Assembly (NCBI GenBank): GCA_021229015.1
Contig: CM037788.1
Coordinates: forward strand, 56,851,525 to 56,915,524
DNA length: 64,000 nt
Origin: Solen grandis
Lineage: Eukaryota > Mollusca > Bivalvia > Adapedonta > Solenidae
Direction: 5' to 3'
The notes under the pieces are model-generated. The model was not told the origin of the DNA, ran no database searches, and saw only the letters and a program-made list of their open reading frames with translations. Shown piece after piece: positions 9,346 through 20,255 of this stretch; the first letter of the stretch is position 1; every line of letters begins with the position of its first letter. A program made the translations under genes and the position numbers.

Positions 9346-11227
9346 TATATAACGTGATCCAGTTAGTTTTTTTTCATGTTTCTCCTGTTATAAAACATAT
9401 TTTGAAATTACAAACATAATTCGAACAAAATGCTGCTGAGAAATTAAAGATTTTCACCATTACAAACAACACAGTCTCAACATTCTTGCAATTGATTGAC
9501 CTTTCTTGTTGCGTATCAATTGTCTTAAAACCTAATTAGTCATGTATAATTATGATTTTGCAACCTTTATAGCGGGTTTATCAATTTTTGAAAGAGATAT
9601 TTATATAATCTAATTTTATTAAAAATCAAATAATTTAATCAGAAAAATAAATAAGAAATATAATGCAAATTCTTGACGAAATGCTGATTATTTTCTCCTG
9701 TTCCGGTGGACAGAAAGTCTTGAAAAGTAAAAGAATGTATCAATGAGTGCAAGCAAGATTAAAAAGATATATATCTTTTCTATTATATTCACGGTAAATT
9801 AGTGTAACAATTCACTCAAATAGTTAAAAAAAGTATCTATGGAATATGGTGAAACTTCAGAATTAGCACGCATCGATAGCAGACGACATTTGACGAGGCA
9901 ATAACCGCATCCAGGCATGCATACTTGTAATTACCAATCAGCGACAAAGTGCACGCTACCTACCTACGGCTAAGAAAATTCAATAATCAGTTAATCTATC
10001 GCTATGTTTCACGGTCCTCTAATATAAACGTTCAGTCTTTGCATAATATTGAGAATAAATAATTCAATAAATCTGGGGAAAGAAAAACAGACTTGTTTTT
10101 TCATACCATTAAAATATTTACAACACATAAAACAGTACATCACATTTAAGCACTATAAGTACATAATATACACTGCATTGATCCTATTTCTTTTACATTT
10201 TACCGTATCTTTATTTCTTTCTTCTGATATAAATGGCCAATTTGTGGAGTAATATGATTAGAAAAATAAACACTATACATAGACTGCATTACTGGCAACT
10301 GTTGATTAGTTAACATTTACTGTTTGACCAACTTTTAGAATATTATTATTATTTTTAGATTACTTCTACATATTTACCATGATTGACCTTACTACCCAAA
10401 CCAATAACTATTTCAATTCAATTTACAAAACTGGTCATTTACCAAAATGTCCAGCACTGGCATTTGAAAACTGATTGCACTCATTCTGAATGAGTTTTAC
10501 AGTTTTGACAGGTAAAATACAGTTTGAGTCAAATCCCAGACACTTAATGTCATATGATCCGCTATGATCCGAAAAGTGATTTCGTCAAACTGATATTTAT
10601 ATAGTGGGAATGCTAGATGTCGCCACAATTGTTATAACTTATATTTGCGGAGTGTTTGTCGCATGTTATCAGAAGCGGAAATGAACATTATTTTTTTTTT
10701 AATTTATAAATATCAAATTAAAATTTTAGTAATATCAGAGATGTGAATATGTAGCTTCATGGAAATATGATGTACTACTTTGAATTTAGTAATTAATAAG
10801 AACCAATACTTATCAACACACAGTATATTTTAATTTTACATTTTTTATTTTTACATTTTTTATTTTTACATTTTTATGTTGTTTTTTTATATAACTGTTG
10901 TGATAATATATATTTATCATAAAAATATTCACAAGACTTGTGTTCAGCACTTTTCTGTAGAGGCAGCCGAGATTTGTCTGTCTGTTAATTGTAATTTGAA
11001 TCCCCGTTGATGATGATAGTGATGATGAATTAATATGGCCTTAATAACCCATAATTACCAGTTTGACGAAATCACTACCTGTTTTGTTCATAATGTCCGT
11101 TTTGATGAACCGGTAGTTTTAAGAAACCACCATAATCCTTTTTTGAGGGTAGGTATAAAAAGGTTTCTTTTTTTTGTTTGATTTGTTCTCATATACCACT
11201 GACAATTTAATACATTTCTGGGGGATA
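9346..11227. other. AT-rich non-coding stretch
   Basis: Apart from a small minisatellite (10833-10876) I see only AT-rich DNA with scattered homopolymers. Open frames such as 10049-10252 have no supporting signal. Confidence 0.5.
10833..10876. repeat. 15-bp minisatellite, three units
   Basis: Three tandem copies of a TTTTACATTTTTTAT-type unit are visible. Confidence 0.85.
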
Positions 11228-12075
11228 TACTACTCAAAGTTTGCTAAGCACCACCGGCTATTTTCCCATAGAGTCACATGAAAACATATGCTTAATGTAA
11301 TGCTATGTAGCTGAAAGGAAAGCGTTAGCTAACCATCATTTTTACGCATAGTTTTTGTCAAAATAATAGAAAAGAGACTCAAAAATGAGTTACAACGATT
11401 TAGCCAATTCCTGTCATTAGTTGGCAAATTCACAAAAGTGTTTTTTTTTGCAAGAAATGGCATTTTATAAATTGAAGTTAAATCTAGTGATCAATACAGA
11501 AAAAATGACCATGAACAGGCCAACATCGTCACAAATATCCTTAAAAGTATTCCATTTAGAAAACAGGAATATTTGAAGATTAAAATTCTGAATTTAGCTG
11601 ACTTTAAATTTTAAGGTGTTTTCTCAAAATTTCGCACTTTCTAATTATGATTAATTCCCAGTATTGAGGATCCGAAAGGACTGGTAGTAAGTTTGGTATA
11701 CAAACAATACTTCTGCTTAAAAGCAAGATTTGTTTTATTGTAAAATTTAATGTAGCATGCCTTTAAATGACCATGAACAGGCCAACATCGTCACAAATAT
11801 CCTTAATAGTATTCCATTTAGAAAACAGGAATATTTGAAGATTAAAATTCTGAATTTAGCTGACTTTAAATTTTAAGGTGTTTTCTCAAAATTTCGCACT
11901 TTAAAGGATTATTTTTTGTAACTGGTAGTAAGTTTGGTATACAAACAATACTTCTGCTTAAAAGCAAGATTTGTTTTATTGTAAAATTTAATGTAGCATG
12001 CCTTTAAAGCCGCTTGTCTAAGCATGAAACGCTACGGGAAAATAGCGGATGGTGCTTAGCAAACTTTGAGTAGTG
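11228..12075. mobile_element. 848-bp non-autonomous Tc1/mariner-like element
   Basis: Terminal inverted repeats of ~45 bp (11228-11272 and 12031-12075) share YACTACTCAAAGTTTGCTAA and GCTATTTTCCC. They are flanked by TA dinucleotides (11226-11227 and 12076-12077), as expected for a mariner-type TA target duplication. The interior has no transposase. It carries an internal direct duplication: the unit starting TGACCATGAACAGGCC occurs at 11507-11766 (260 bp) and again at 11767-12006 (240 bp). They differ mainly by a replaced ~40-bp patch in the middle. The family is inferred from TIR start and target site only. Confidence 0.75.
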
Positions 12076-12197
12076 TATTTAAGATAGAGGTAGGGAATTA
12101 TATTATTCATTTTTCTTGCATAGATTCTTATGCTGGTGAGAACTGGATACTCCTGGATAAGCTGATTCATAAACAAATAAAATAGGGAGGAACTCAC

Positions 12198-12252
12198 CGT
12201 TGTGTTTTGAGAAGAACAGCTCGCATAGCTTCCTTGCTTTCTCAGCCTGGTC
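12198..12252 (-). CDS. candidate 55-bp internal exon (unknown protein)
   Basis: On the minus strand a strong acceptor (TTTTTTTTATCAATTTCAG) abuts DQAEKARKLCELFFSKHN. This is followed by a consensus donor, AACG|GTGAGTT, with the GT at 12196-12197. Exon length is 18 codons plus one base (phase 0 in, phase 1 out). The amphipathic, charged sequence looks coding and helical. Another frame is also open but has a less protein-like composition. No flanking exons of this gene were found, so introns may be long or other exons lie outside the window. Family not recognised. Confidence 0.5.
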
Positions 12253-12452
12253 CTGAAATTGATAAAAAAAACCTAGTAATTTGTTATGTAACACCGTGGT
12301 TAGATTTCCGAACGTAAACATACTGACAACCGAAACTAACCTCACCACCCTCCACCATCTTTGTTTCGTCTGCATAACTTCCGTGTCACGTGAGAACATC
12401 ACGTGCAGATGATTAACATCGCAAGTCCTAGAATTTAACATTTTGTAAATTG

Positions 12453-13859
12453 TAGTGATCTGCTTTTTATTGATCGAAGTAGCCTAGTCAATCTTAAAAT
12501 ATGTACTGTATTTTTCCGTTTTCTCTTTCTTAATCTCTAGACATGGATAGGCCTAGTCTTCTTTTTATCGTATAGATTTACGTATATAATTATATATACT
12601 CGGGTAAGGTATTACCGGTGGTCGAATATTACCTGGGTATTAAAAAAGAGAGAAGAATATTGGTTTTATGAATTCTGCCTCAATATCATTTGTATTTTAA
12701 AAGTAAACACATACTATGTGCTATCTGTCAAAACTTTAACACCTTAGGTATGAGCTATTTCCAAGTGAGATTTTGCATTTCTTCTAAAATGCCCTTTTAA
12801 CAATAAAAATTCTGTGGAAATTTAACATATTTTCTACCTGGCTTATTTCGAAACAATAATTAAAAAATAAATATATACAACATAATTAAAAATCATTCTA
12901 ACTGTTGCAGGACAGTATTATGAACGTCACATAAATTTTATTATGATGATATTTGATCTAAACAGATTACTAGAGGTGAAGTCTATATATGCATTTGTTA
13001 TACCCTACCAAAACATTTCTGAAATATATTACGTAGTGTTTACATTGTCAATATTTTTATCAAGGAGAAATTGTTCTAGAGAAGTGACACTCATTTACTT
13101 TATCAATGGAATGTTGAGGATTACTGGAAGATAAATTTTTCATGTGAGTGCTTCTTCTTCTGTTTGTAACTTATTTCTGAATGCTAAATACCACGGTAAT
13201 TCAACCCACCAGGATAAAAACGCACATTGCCAAAAAAAAAAAATAAAAAAAAAATAAAGGAAAAAGTTGTATAATTTTTAAATACTTCCCCCAACTTTGA
13301 AGAGACAAACAAAATAATTCATATATTAACTAGAAATATTTAAGTAGTTTTTTAGTTGTGTGTGACGTTTGTATGAATGGCCGAACGATTGAACAGATTT
13401 CTACAAAAATGATATGCTTAGATTCGGCCAAAGTAGTGAAAACTCAATTTTGAGTAAAAATTAATATTATATTACACAGTTTGTGTATTAACTGCATGTA
13501 GTATAAAAACACAGAAGAACTATTTTCCGTATGATGTTGCGAAATTCACTTTACCACGCAGAGGAGTATAGTTTCTTTCGAATGCAAAGGTGGCTCATGC
13601 CTGAATTTGCATGATGAATGTGCAGGTTTCAGTTATTTAATCAGTGGTGTATCAATGGTCCATATAGGATGCTTGAACTACGATCAAAATCCGTATAACC
13701 TCCTTTTAATCACATCTAGCTATATTTCGCACGACACACCGCCCCACCAATGCAAATATTTTGGTCGTAATTTTTGGAAATCCTGCTGTCTATGGAAAAA
13801 TCCAAGACAATGCAAGGCTATTGGCATTATCTATATTATTGCATGTTGTCACTAAACAT
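12453..13859. other. AT-rich non-coding stretch
   Basis: No supported gene. It contains A-rich runs near 13230-13260. Several short open frames (12943-13134, 13607-13855) lack splice or compositional support. Confidence 0.45.
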
Positions 13860-14262
13860 GACCTTAACACCTGGGTCTTCGGTGCGACACTTCGCCTTAG
13901 TGAGGCAGACATTCGTGCCATGTTATCTGGAAAGTGGCACTCTTTTTTCCGTTATTGAAATTTGACTTCCAAGTAGATCTGCATGTGACACTCCGGTTTG
14001 TTAAGGCACATATTTGTGCAAATCCACTGATTGTTTGTCAAGTTAAATCCCAATATCAAGCAAATTAGCATTGATGTTTCACCTTTGACCATAATGTATA
14101 ACCTTGACCTTTGATCAAGTAACGTGATTCTTGTGCGCGACTGTCCGTATCTATAAGGGAAACATTTGTACCAATCCGCTGATCCTTTGTCAGGTAAGAG
14201 CCCGGGCACATTCCTGGACGGACAGACCGACAAAGTAACTGAATAATTCAGCTTGATCTGGC
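13860..14262 (+). repeat. degenerate pearl-type tandem repeat
   Basis: Two or three diverged units are built around TGACCTTGACCTTTGATCAA-like words, ACATTTGTACCAATCC and TTTGTCAGGTAA. They end in CTGGACGGACAGACCGACAA, the (GGAC)-rich end seen in other bivalve repeats of this architecture. The overlapping minus-strand open frame (13952-14545) is therefore not accepted as a gene. Confidence 0.55.
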
Positions 14263-14458
14263 TAAGTTTAGGTAGGGTAGAACTATAACGTGATATGAAG
14301 TTAGTTGGTTCCAGGATAATTTGGCACTGTAACTTGCAACTGTCTATATAGATGGAAGATTGAACATTTTGTCTATTTTTTTTTCTGACTGTAGGGTATA
14401 CTTTACTCCTCGGATATATCTGAACAAATATAATATTTAATATTATAGACCTAAACCC

Positions 14459-14570
14459 AAGTCTCCCGTGCTCTAGCGACTTCCTGCATGGCCCATCTGT
14501 GTGTCTATAAAACCAAGTCTCCCGTGCTCTAGAGTCTTCCTGCATGGCCCATCTATGTGTCTATAAAACC
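14459..14570. repeat. 56-bp tandem duplication
   Basis: Two adjacent copies (14459-14514 and 14515-14570) start AAGTCTCCCGTGCTCTAG and end GTGTCTATAAAACC, with about four differences. Each contains a TATAAAA word. Confidence 0.9.
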
Positions 14571-15433
14571 AAGAAAAGGAGAATATAAAGTCTATATTGC
14601 ATGCATTTGTTCCATTCTATTTTACTAATGATATGAGTAGGTAAAGCATGAGGATTCCGAATATCAGAAGCTTATTCTAGCTTTGATCAAACGGTTAAGC
14701 TGTATGCAAGTTGTTGTTGTTTTATCTCCATTTATCCCTATGCTTCATTTAATTAATCTTATAAAAAAATTTTGCGCTTGATAATGTGAATCTTGGCTAT
14801 GGAGAAAGTAGCTGTATTTAACAACATCTTTATTGATTTATATTTTTGTAATGGGGAGGGTTTTACTTAACACCATTTCTCACTGCTTTTATCAAAACTT
14901 CAGTACATATATAACAAGGCCTAGCTGTTGCAATGATTTTGAGTCTGATGAAGAACTTATAATAAGCAATTTATATACGGTAATTAAGTATTTATTCTCA
15001 AAGTAAAATGTAAACAAAGTGAAGTGGAGTAGGTCAACAATTATAATTCAGGGTTAGATATTGAATACAGTGCCTTAAAGTGTTAGGCGAGTGTACTTTT
15101 TTACCTATTTATAAGTTAACTTAAAAACATGCATGTAGAATAATGGCAAACACAACAGAAGATACTTAAATTTGCGTCGGGAATGCATGCAAAAACATAA
15201 ATAAATCAGAACTAGAACTAGAACAACAGTAATAGGTATAAATATATACAATCGTTCCAATTTTGTTGACCCAGGGTTAGATACGATGTTTATAGGGTAA
15301 AGCTGTTCGTATTAGAAATTAATATTCGCTCCTTCATTTTGTACTGTTTGGCACAAATTGGTCGACTGTTTGACTTAGAATTCCTTTAAATCCAAGTTTA
15401 AAAACTATCTTGATACTTTTCTTGTCATGCAAG
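14571..15433. other. AT-rich non-coding stretch
   Basis: No supported feature. Some A/T homopolymers and short microsatellite-like runs are present. Confidence 0.45.
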
Positions 15434-15471
15434 CGTTGCTCTTGATCAAAATCGTTATGGCTTACAACGCG
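15434..15471 (+). CDS. possible 38-bp internal exon
   Basis: The segment lies between an acceptor-like CTTTTCTTGTCATGCAAG and a strong donor, GCG|GTAAGTAC. Entering with two completing bases it reads LLLIKIVMAYNA and leaves in phase 0. It could therefore join the exon ending at 8291 to the one starting at 18550. The hydrophobic run could be part of a membrane helix. Very short, so chance is a serious alternative. Confidence 0.25.
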
Positions 15472-15500
15472 GTAAGTACTCGCTTTTTTCTTAATATTTT

Positions 15501-15971
15501 TTGCAATTATTCACAATGCGTAAAATTTTAAATGTTTACACGAAACTTCTTTATTACAGGTTATACATTTTGTATGCGAAAAATAATTTATATCTAGAAT
15601 TGCAAAATGACAGTGCCACAAGTTATTATAATATCAGCATTAGTGATCGTCGACCCTCCCCTTTTGAATATAGATATAATTATTGGGTATATAATTTTAT
15701 GCATACTCGATTGATGACAAACTTACTTTATTTGATTAATACAGTATATCAATATTTGTGGAAAGTTAAAATGATTGACAACCAGGATCATTTATTTCTT
15801 AGGGGCCAAGAAACGAGACTTGCTTTTATAATGTTATATGTACTAAAAATAATGGACGCTCTTCGATATTCGATGAAGGTACATAATACAATGATGACTA
15901 ATAATCTGATGTCTGTATTATTAGGCATTTTAAGCTACACACCTTTCCATGTGCCATATCAGATCAAGTGA
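15501..15971 (+). CDS. hypothetical 156-codon open frame
   Basis: An unusually long open frame for DNA this rich in A+T. It is tyrosine- and leucine-rich, with internal DRRPSPFEYRYNYW and a hydrophilic NDSATSYYN stretch. An acceptor-like TTCTTTATTACAG ends at ~15559 inside it. No domain, signal peptide or polyadenylation signal supports it. It could be a chance frame or a lineage-specific exon. Confidence 0.2.
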   Translation: MQLFTMRKILNVYTKLLYYRLYILYAKNNLYLELQNDSATSYYNISISDRRPSPFEYRYNYWVYNFMHTRLMTNLLYLINTVYQYLWKVKMIDNQDHLFLRGQETRLAFIMLYVLKIMDALRYSMKVHNTMMTNNLMSVLLGILSYTPFHVPYQIK

Positions 15972-16236
15972 CATCCTTTCTCCCCTGCGATCATTTCGCA
16001 ATATAACGAACTGCTCCTGATAGACGCTATATTTAAAATTATTTTTAAAATTAATTGAATTAATTGAGCTAGTGACATACGAATTTAATTATAATGTAAA
16101 CAAGTGACTTATCGTATACATTTCGAAAATCTGCCCGGCGAACTTGTTCGTTGCTTAGTGCATACAATGTTGTATCGAGTACAGACGTATGGATTTGAAA
16201 GATACAAATATTATTTTCTTTCTTTCTTTTTTTCAG

Positions 16237-16362
16237 TCTGAAAATAAGAAAGCCAGAGGTGGAGGTATTGACCTTCATAGTGGTCAGTTAGTTCGACTTA
16301 ATTATAATTGAAAAATTGGGAGTTCAGCCGGGAAATGATTATGGACGCATATGTCGGTACAG
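16237..16362 (+). other. exon-like segment with in-frame stops
   Basis: A very strong acceptor (TTCTTTCTTTCTTTTTTTCAG, counting the T-rich run before 16237) and a consensus donor (ACAG|GTGAGTTT) bound 126 bp. All three frames contain a stop. The phase-0 frame reads SENKKARGGGIDLHSGQLVR before TGA. It may be a non-coding or 'poison' cassette exon of the plus-strand gene proposed around it, or a terminal coding exon used alternatively. Confidence 0.35.
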
Positions 16363-16609
16363 GTGAGTTTTATGACTTAACAAATATAATTGTTAAATTA
16401 TGTCGCATATTTTTTCCATTTCCCTTTTCTATTTATTTATTTAATACTGATTATATGCATTTCAGTAGCATTCTGCAAATACAACGACGAATTCTGTGTG
16501 TATTTTGTATTTAGTCATTATATTTCGTGGACAGTAGTAATGTAAGTGTTTTTTCACAGACTGCATTATGGAAGTCATAGCTGCTTTTAGTATATACATC
16601 TTAAATAGT

Positions 16610-17130
16610 GAAGACGTTTAGATAAATGGTGCTGTGGTTTAGCATATGGTGCTGTGGTTTTAACATATGGTGCTGAGGTTTTGACATATGATGCTGTGGT
16701 TTTGATAAATGGTTTAGTCGCTTTGATATATGGTACTGTGGTTTTAACATATGGTGCTGTGGTTTTGATAAATGGTTCAGTTGCTTTGATATATGGTGCT
16801 GTGGTTTTAACATATGGTGCCTGTGATTTTGATAAATGGTTATGGTAATGTGGTTTTGATAAATGGTTAAGTCGTTTTAATAAATGGTTAAGTCGCTTTG
16901 ATTAATTTATGGTGCTGTGATTTTGACATATGTTGCTGTGGAAAAAAAAGTCATTTTAATATATGGTGCTGCGTTTTTGACAAGTGGCGAAGTCGTTTTG
17001 ATATACGATGCTGCGGTTTTGATATATTGTGAAGTCGTTTAGATATATGATGCTGTGGTTTTCATAAATTGTGAAATGGTGAAGCCGTTTGATATATCGT
17101 GCTGTCGTTTTGATATATTCTTCTTTCGTT
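16610..17130. repeat. ~24-bp interleaved minisatellite
   Basis: Degenerate units of the form ATATGGTGCTGTGGTTTTGA alternate with ATAAATGGTT-AGTCGCTTTG units, decaying to the right. Open frames on both strands across it are products of the repeat. Confidence 0.85.
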
Positions 17131-17329
17131 TAGCTAGATCTATTAGATTATGTCATTTCATATGTGGTGTAGTGCTTTTGATATATATTGATGTCGTTTT
17201 GTTATGATGATGACTACTTATAGATGACCTTGACCGGATTTACTTTCTGAGGTATTTTCCCACGTATCCCAAATAGGTAGGAAAGTGGCGACCTATTTCA
17301 TTTTTAAAATACAATAGAATATTGCATCG

Positions 17330-17372
17330 GGAGCGGGTGGTCGTGGTTTCGATCCCCGGCCGCGACGTACCA
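17330..17372 (+). repeat. tRNA-like B-box fragment (SINE scrap)
   Basis: GTGGTTTCGATCCCCGGCC is a good B-box-like word, but no full tRNA fold or A box at the right distance is seen. Confidence 0.3.
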
Positions 17373-17757
17373 AAAGTCGTATATTTTCGGGAAGATTAAA
17401 CAATTACGTTATAACAATATTACATGTGTAAATGGAATAAAATCACTTTGCCGCCTTTCGATATCGCCACCGGCAAAGGTAAAAGAATCATGATAGTTTT
17501 GTATAAAGCTTATTTCTATTGTTAATCTCCATCTAATCATTGTCAGTGTATAATTATGAGAGTATAAGTGAAACCTTCCTTAACTGTGTTTCGCTTTCGA
17601 TATCTGTTCAGGATAATTTCACATTTATTGAATTTATTTAATAAATTGTATGCGATAAATGTTAAATGATTTTTTTTCATTTAAATTTCGATCGTAAGAT
17701 GTTTACAGGCCTAGCCTCTTATTGATATATATAATACATCCTGTCCCTTTATTTTTT

Positions 17758-18430
17758 GACACAACAATGCTGTGTTATATGGACGAGGTATGAGACACGT
17801 GTCCTATCCCTTTTTTGGGTGACACAACAATGCTGTGTTGTATGGAGGTGGTATGGGACACATGTCCTGTCCCTTTATTGTTTGACACAACAATGTTGTA
17901 TTATATTGACGTGGTATTGGACACGTGTCCTATACCTTTATTGTTTGACACAACAATGTTGTATTATACTGACGTGGTATGGGGCACGTGTCCTATCCCT
18001 TTATTGTTTGACACAACAATGCTGTGTTATACGGACGTGGTATGGGACACGTGTCCTGTCCCTTTCTTGTTTGACACAACAATGTTGTATTATATGGACG
18101 TGGTATTGGACACGTGTCCTATCCCTTTATTGTTTGACACAACAATGTTGTATTATATGGACGTGGAATTGGACACGTGTCCTATCCCTTTCTTGTTTGA
18201 CACAACAATGTTGTATTATATGGACGTGGTATTGGACACGTGTCCTATCCCTTTATTGTTTGACACAACAATGTTGTATTATATGGACGTGGTATTGGAC
18301 ACGTGTCCTATCCCTTTATTGTTTGACACAACAATGTTGTATTATATGGACATGGTATTGGACACGTGTCCTATCCCTTTATTGTTTGACACAACAATGT
18401 TGTATTATATGGACGTGGTATGCGACACGT
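17758..18430 (+). repeat. 63-bp minisatellite, 11 units, CACGTG-bearing
   Basis: Unit starts (GACACAACAATG) fall at 17758, 17821, 17884, 17947, 18010, 18073, 18136, 18199, 18262, 18325 and 18388, exactly 63 bp apart. Each unit holds two near-palindromes: ACAACAATGTTGT (in most units) and GGACACGTGTCC, the latter containing an E-box CACGTG (CACATG in unit 2). Because 63 is divisible by three, two plus-strand frames stay open for over 220 codons. The near-identity of the units at the DNA level argues for a satellite, not a repeat protein. Confidence 0.9.
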
Positions 18431-18549
18431 GGAGACGCGTCATGACGATCAACGTCGTGTGTTTGAAATTCCGATAAACGAATGATAGTAGAATTGCATA
18501 AGTTATTTTCTCGTAGTCTCCACGCACTATTTTTTAAAGTCTTTTTTAG

Positions 18550-18627
18550 TCTGGATCAAACACCACAAGGGGGCTGACCCCTTCAGGGGAAGAAAGTCTG
18601 ACCCCTACGGCTGTCAGTTACGTTGAC
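18550..18627 (+). CDS. penultimate exon of an unknown gene
   Basis: A 26-codon segment lies between an acceptor (AAAGTCTTTTTTAG) and a consensus donor (GAC|GTAAGTAC, GT at 18628-18629). Phase 0 at both ends. It reads SGSNTTRGLTPSGEESLTPT and then AVSYVD. The Ser/Thr/Pro-rich content suggests a flexible extracellular or cytoplasmic tail. One other frame is open almost to the end. The minisatellite lies immediately upstream, probably within the preceding intron. Confidence 0.5.
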
Positions 18628-18844
18628 GTAAGTACGAACGTATTTATTTATTTATTTAAATATCACTTGTATTAAATATATTAATTGTTGGAAGTCAAAT
18701 CTAGAGATTCACTGCTAAAGCATAAATAATGTTATGCATAACTCCTGAATATATCTTTATTTTTACTTGATTCGTTTGATTTATAAGAAATAGACAATAA
18801 CTGACTGCGCGAGGAAGCTTTCTCATTTTTCTTTTTTTTTTCAG

Positions 18845-18910
18845 GCCAAAAAGAGGCAATGGTCACCGCTTTCGACGTCAACGCCGAGGGAGTTGAGTTT
18901 TATAATTTAA
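18845..18910 (+). CDS. terminal exon of the same unknown gene
   Basis: A strong acceptor with a long pyrimidine tract (CTTTTTTTTTTTCAG, ending 18844) is followed by 21 codons in phase 0 (AKKRQWSPLSTSTPRELSFI...) and TAA. AATAAA follows at 18987-18992. Joined in phase to 18550-18627 it gives a basic, serine-rich C-terminus. The intron between them would be 217 bp. Acceptor, phase, stop and polyadenylation signal together make this one of the better gene ends in the window. Product unknown. Confidence 0.5.
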   Translation, partial: AKKRQWSPLSTSTPRELSFII

Positions 18911-18986
18911 TAATAATTACTTAAATTTTCTCGATTTATTTTTTCCCTCACTATTTCTGTCCATACGGATCTCGCTAATATTCTGT

Positions 18987-18992
18987 AATAAA
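18987..18992 (+). promoter_or_regulatory. polyadenylation signal AATAAA
   Basis: Lies ~77 bp after the stop at 18910 and is followed by a T/GT-rich stretch (TTTTTTTTGTTGTTGTC), as expected of a downstream element. Confidence 0.5.
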
Positions 18993-19018
18993 CGTTTTTT
19001 TTGTTGTTGTCTTTTTTG

Positions 19019-19068
19019 CTGTGTTATATGGACTCGGTATGGGACACGTGTCATATCCCTTTATTTTT
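19019..19068 (+). repeat. isolated unit of the 63-bp minisatellite
   Basis: GCTGTGTTATATGGAC and GGGACACGTGTC recur here about 0.6 kb beyond the array, separated from it by the two terminal exons. Confidence 0.75.
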
Positions 19069-19407
19069 TTTATTTTTTTTTGAAGAAGAAGATTCTTTTT
19101 TTTAATTCGAATTCTTTTTAATACATCTTCAAGTGTTGCATGAAAACGGAAGAGAAAACAACATTTACCCTTGTACCTTTAACACAATAACAGGGGCATA
19201 TGCAGGACTACATTTTTTCATTGCTGATATATGAGTTTAAGTTAAGTCTGGTATATTTATGAACATGAAAGTACATTGTATCACAGAACAGAACATCTTT
19301 TATTACACCCAGGTTCATATAAATACAGGATGGGGATGTATAATACAAACATATAGCAAATTCGTCCGGTCATTGAAGTGTTGGATACAAAAAGTAATGT
19401 CCTATAT

Positions 19408-19600
19408 TAAACTGGCCGAGAGGGTAAAGTCGCTGACTTTAACACTCACTCAGCCCCTCACCGCGTGGGATCGAATCCCGGCATGGTCATTCAGATTTTC
19501 ATGTGAGGAAGCCTTCCAGCTGGCTTGCGGTAGGTCGGTGGTTCTACCTGGATGCCTCCGTGCGACGTCGCTGTGGTCATAATCGGTGTTAATCGCTTTT
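19408..19600 (+). mobile_element. tRNA-headed SINE with conserved core
   Basis: A-box-like TGGCCGAGAGGGTAAAG (19413-19429) and B-box-like GGGATCGAATCCC (19467-19479) have the spacing and long variable arm of a Leu/Ser-type tRNA. They are followed by the core word GAGGAAGCCTTCCAGCTGGC and GGTTCTACCTGGATGCC. This resembles the MetaSINE/BivaMD-type SINEs of bivalves, from memory. Part of the core recurs at ~34740-34780. Confidence 0.65.
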
Positions 19601-19924
19601 GAAATTATCAACCGATGTCGGCGATTTTGCGATATTCAGAACATATCTGGTCATGTCTCAAACTGCTCCATAGACCTTCTCACATAACGTTTAAAATATA
19701 TCGACATCCGCCCCATTAGATGCAGGTGAATCAATAATATGCATCTTGCATGAAGATTATGTAGCTAATTTTGTGGGGACAGTCTAAAACTACAAAATAT
19801 ACTAAACACAGATCATGGAATTGAAAATTATTTAATGGACACGGATATTATTGTATTTAGAAACTGTTAGGCGACTACTAAAGTAAACAGAGTAATGGCC
19901 ATACAGAGTCCAAGTATAATGTAG

Positions 19925-20250
19925 AATTCAGGTAGAGCATGAAGAAATAAAACAAACACTATTTGCAGATAATGCGACTTTCTTTAATAATGGACCACGA
20001 AATTCATTTAAAACATTAATAAACAAATTCGATACATTTCTATACGTTCAGGCCTGAACATCCTTAATACTAACAGTGGGTATTTTAAAACTTCTAAAAT
20101 AAAATTTGTTTCGAAATATCATTTATATGGACTTCAGAAAGTGCAACAATTCTTGGAGTTACCTTCTATAATAATCAATAAAAGATTTACGGATAAAAAT
20201 ATAAAAAATGCAAGAATTCTATAATATACTTAAGCAATGGGAACATAGAA
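19925..20250 (+). mobile_element. degenerate LINE reverse-transcriptase scrap
   Basis: A broken plus-strand frame gives KQTLFADNATFF, corresponding to the (Y/F)ADD catalytic motif with the second D changed. It is followed by SGLNILN after a stop and then by KVQQFLE. The order FADx, SGLN-, LG-like matches an L1-type ORF2. Too decayed to classify further. Confidence 0.5.
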
Positions 20251-20255
20251 AACTT

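Noticed and set aside
13952..14545. 197-codon minus-strand open frame
   Set aside because: It runs across a degenerate pearl-type repeat and a 56-bp duplication, has no domain and no gene signals.
16601..16848. Open frames on both strands near 16.7 kb
   Set aside because: Both are translations of the ~24-bp minisatellite.
17756..18477. Two overlapping plus-strand frames of >220 codons that look like a tandem-repeat protein
   Set aside because: They arise because the 63-bp satellite unit is divisible by three. Two frames are open at once and DNA identity between units is uniform across codon positions.
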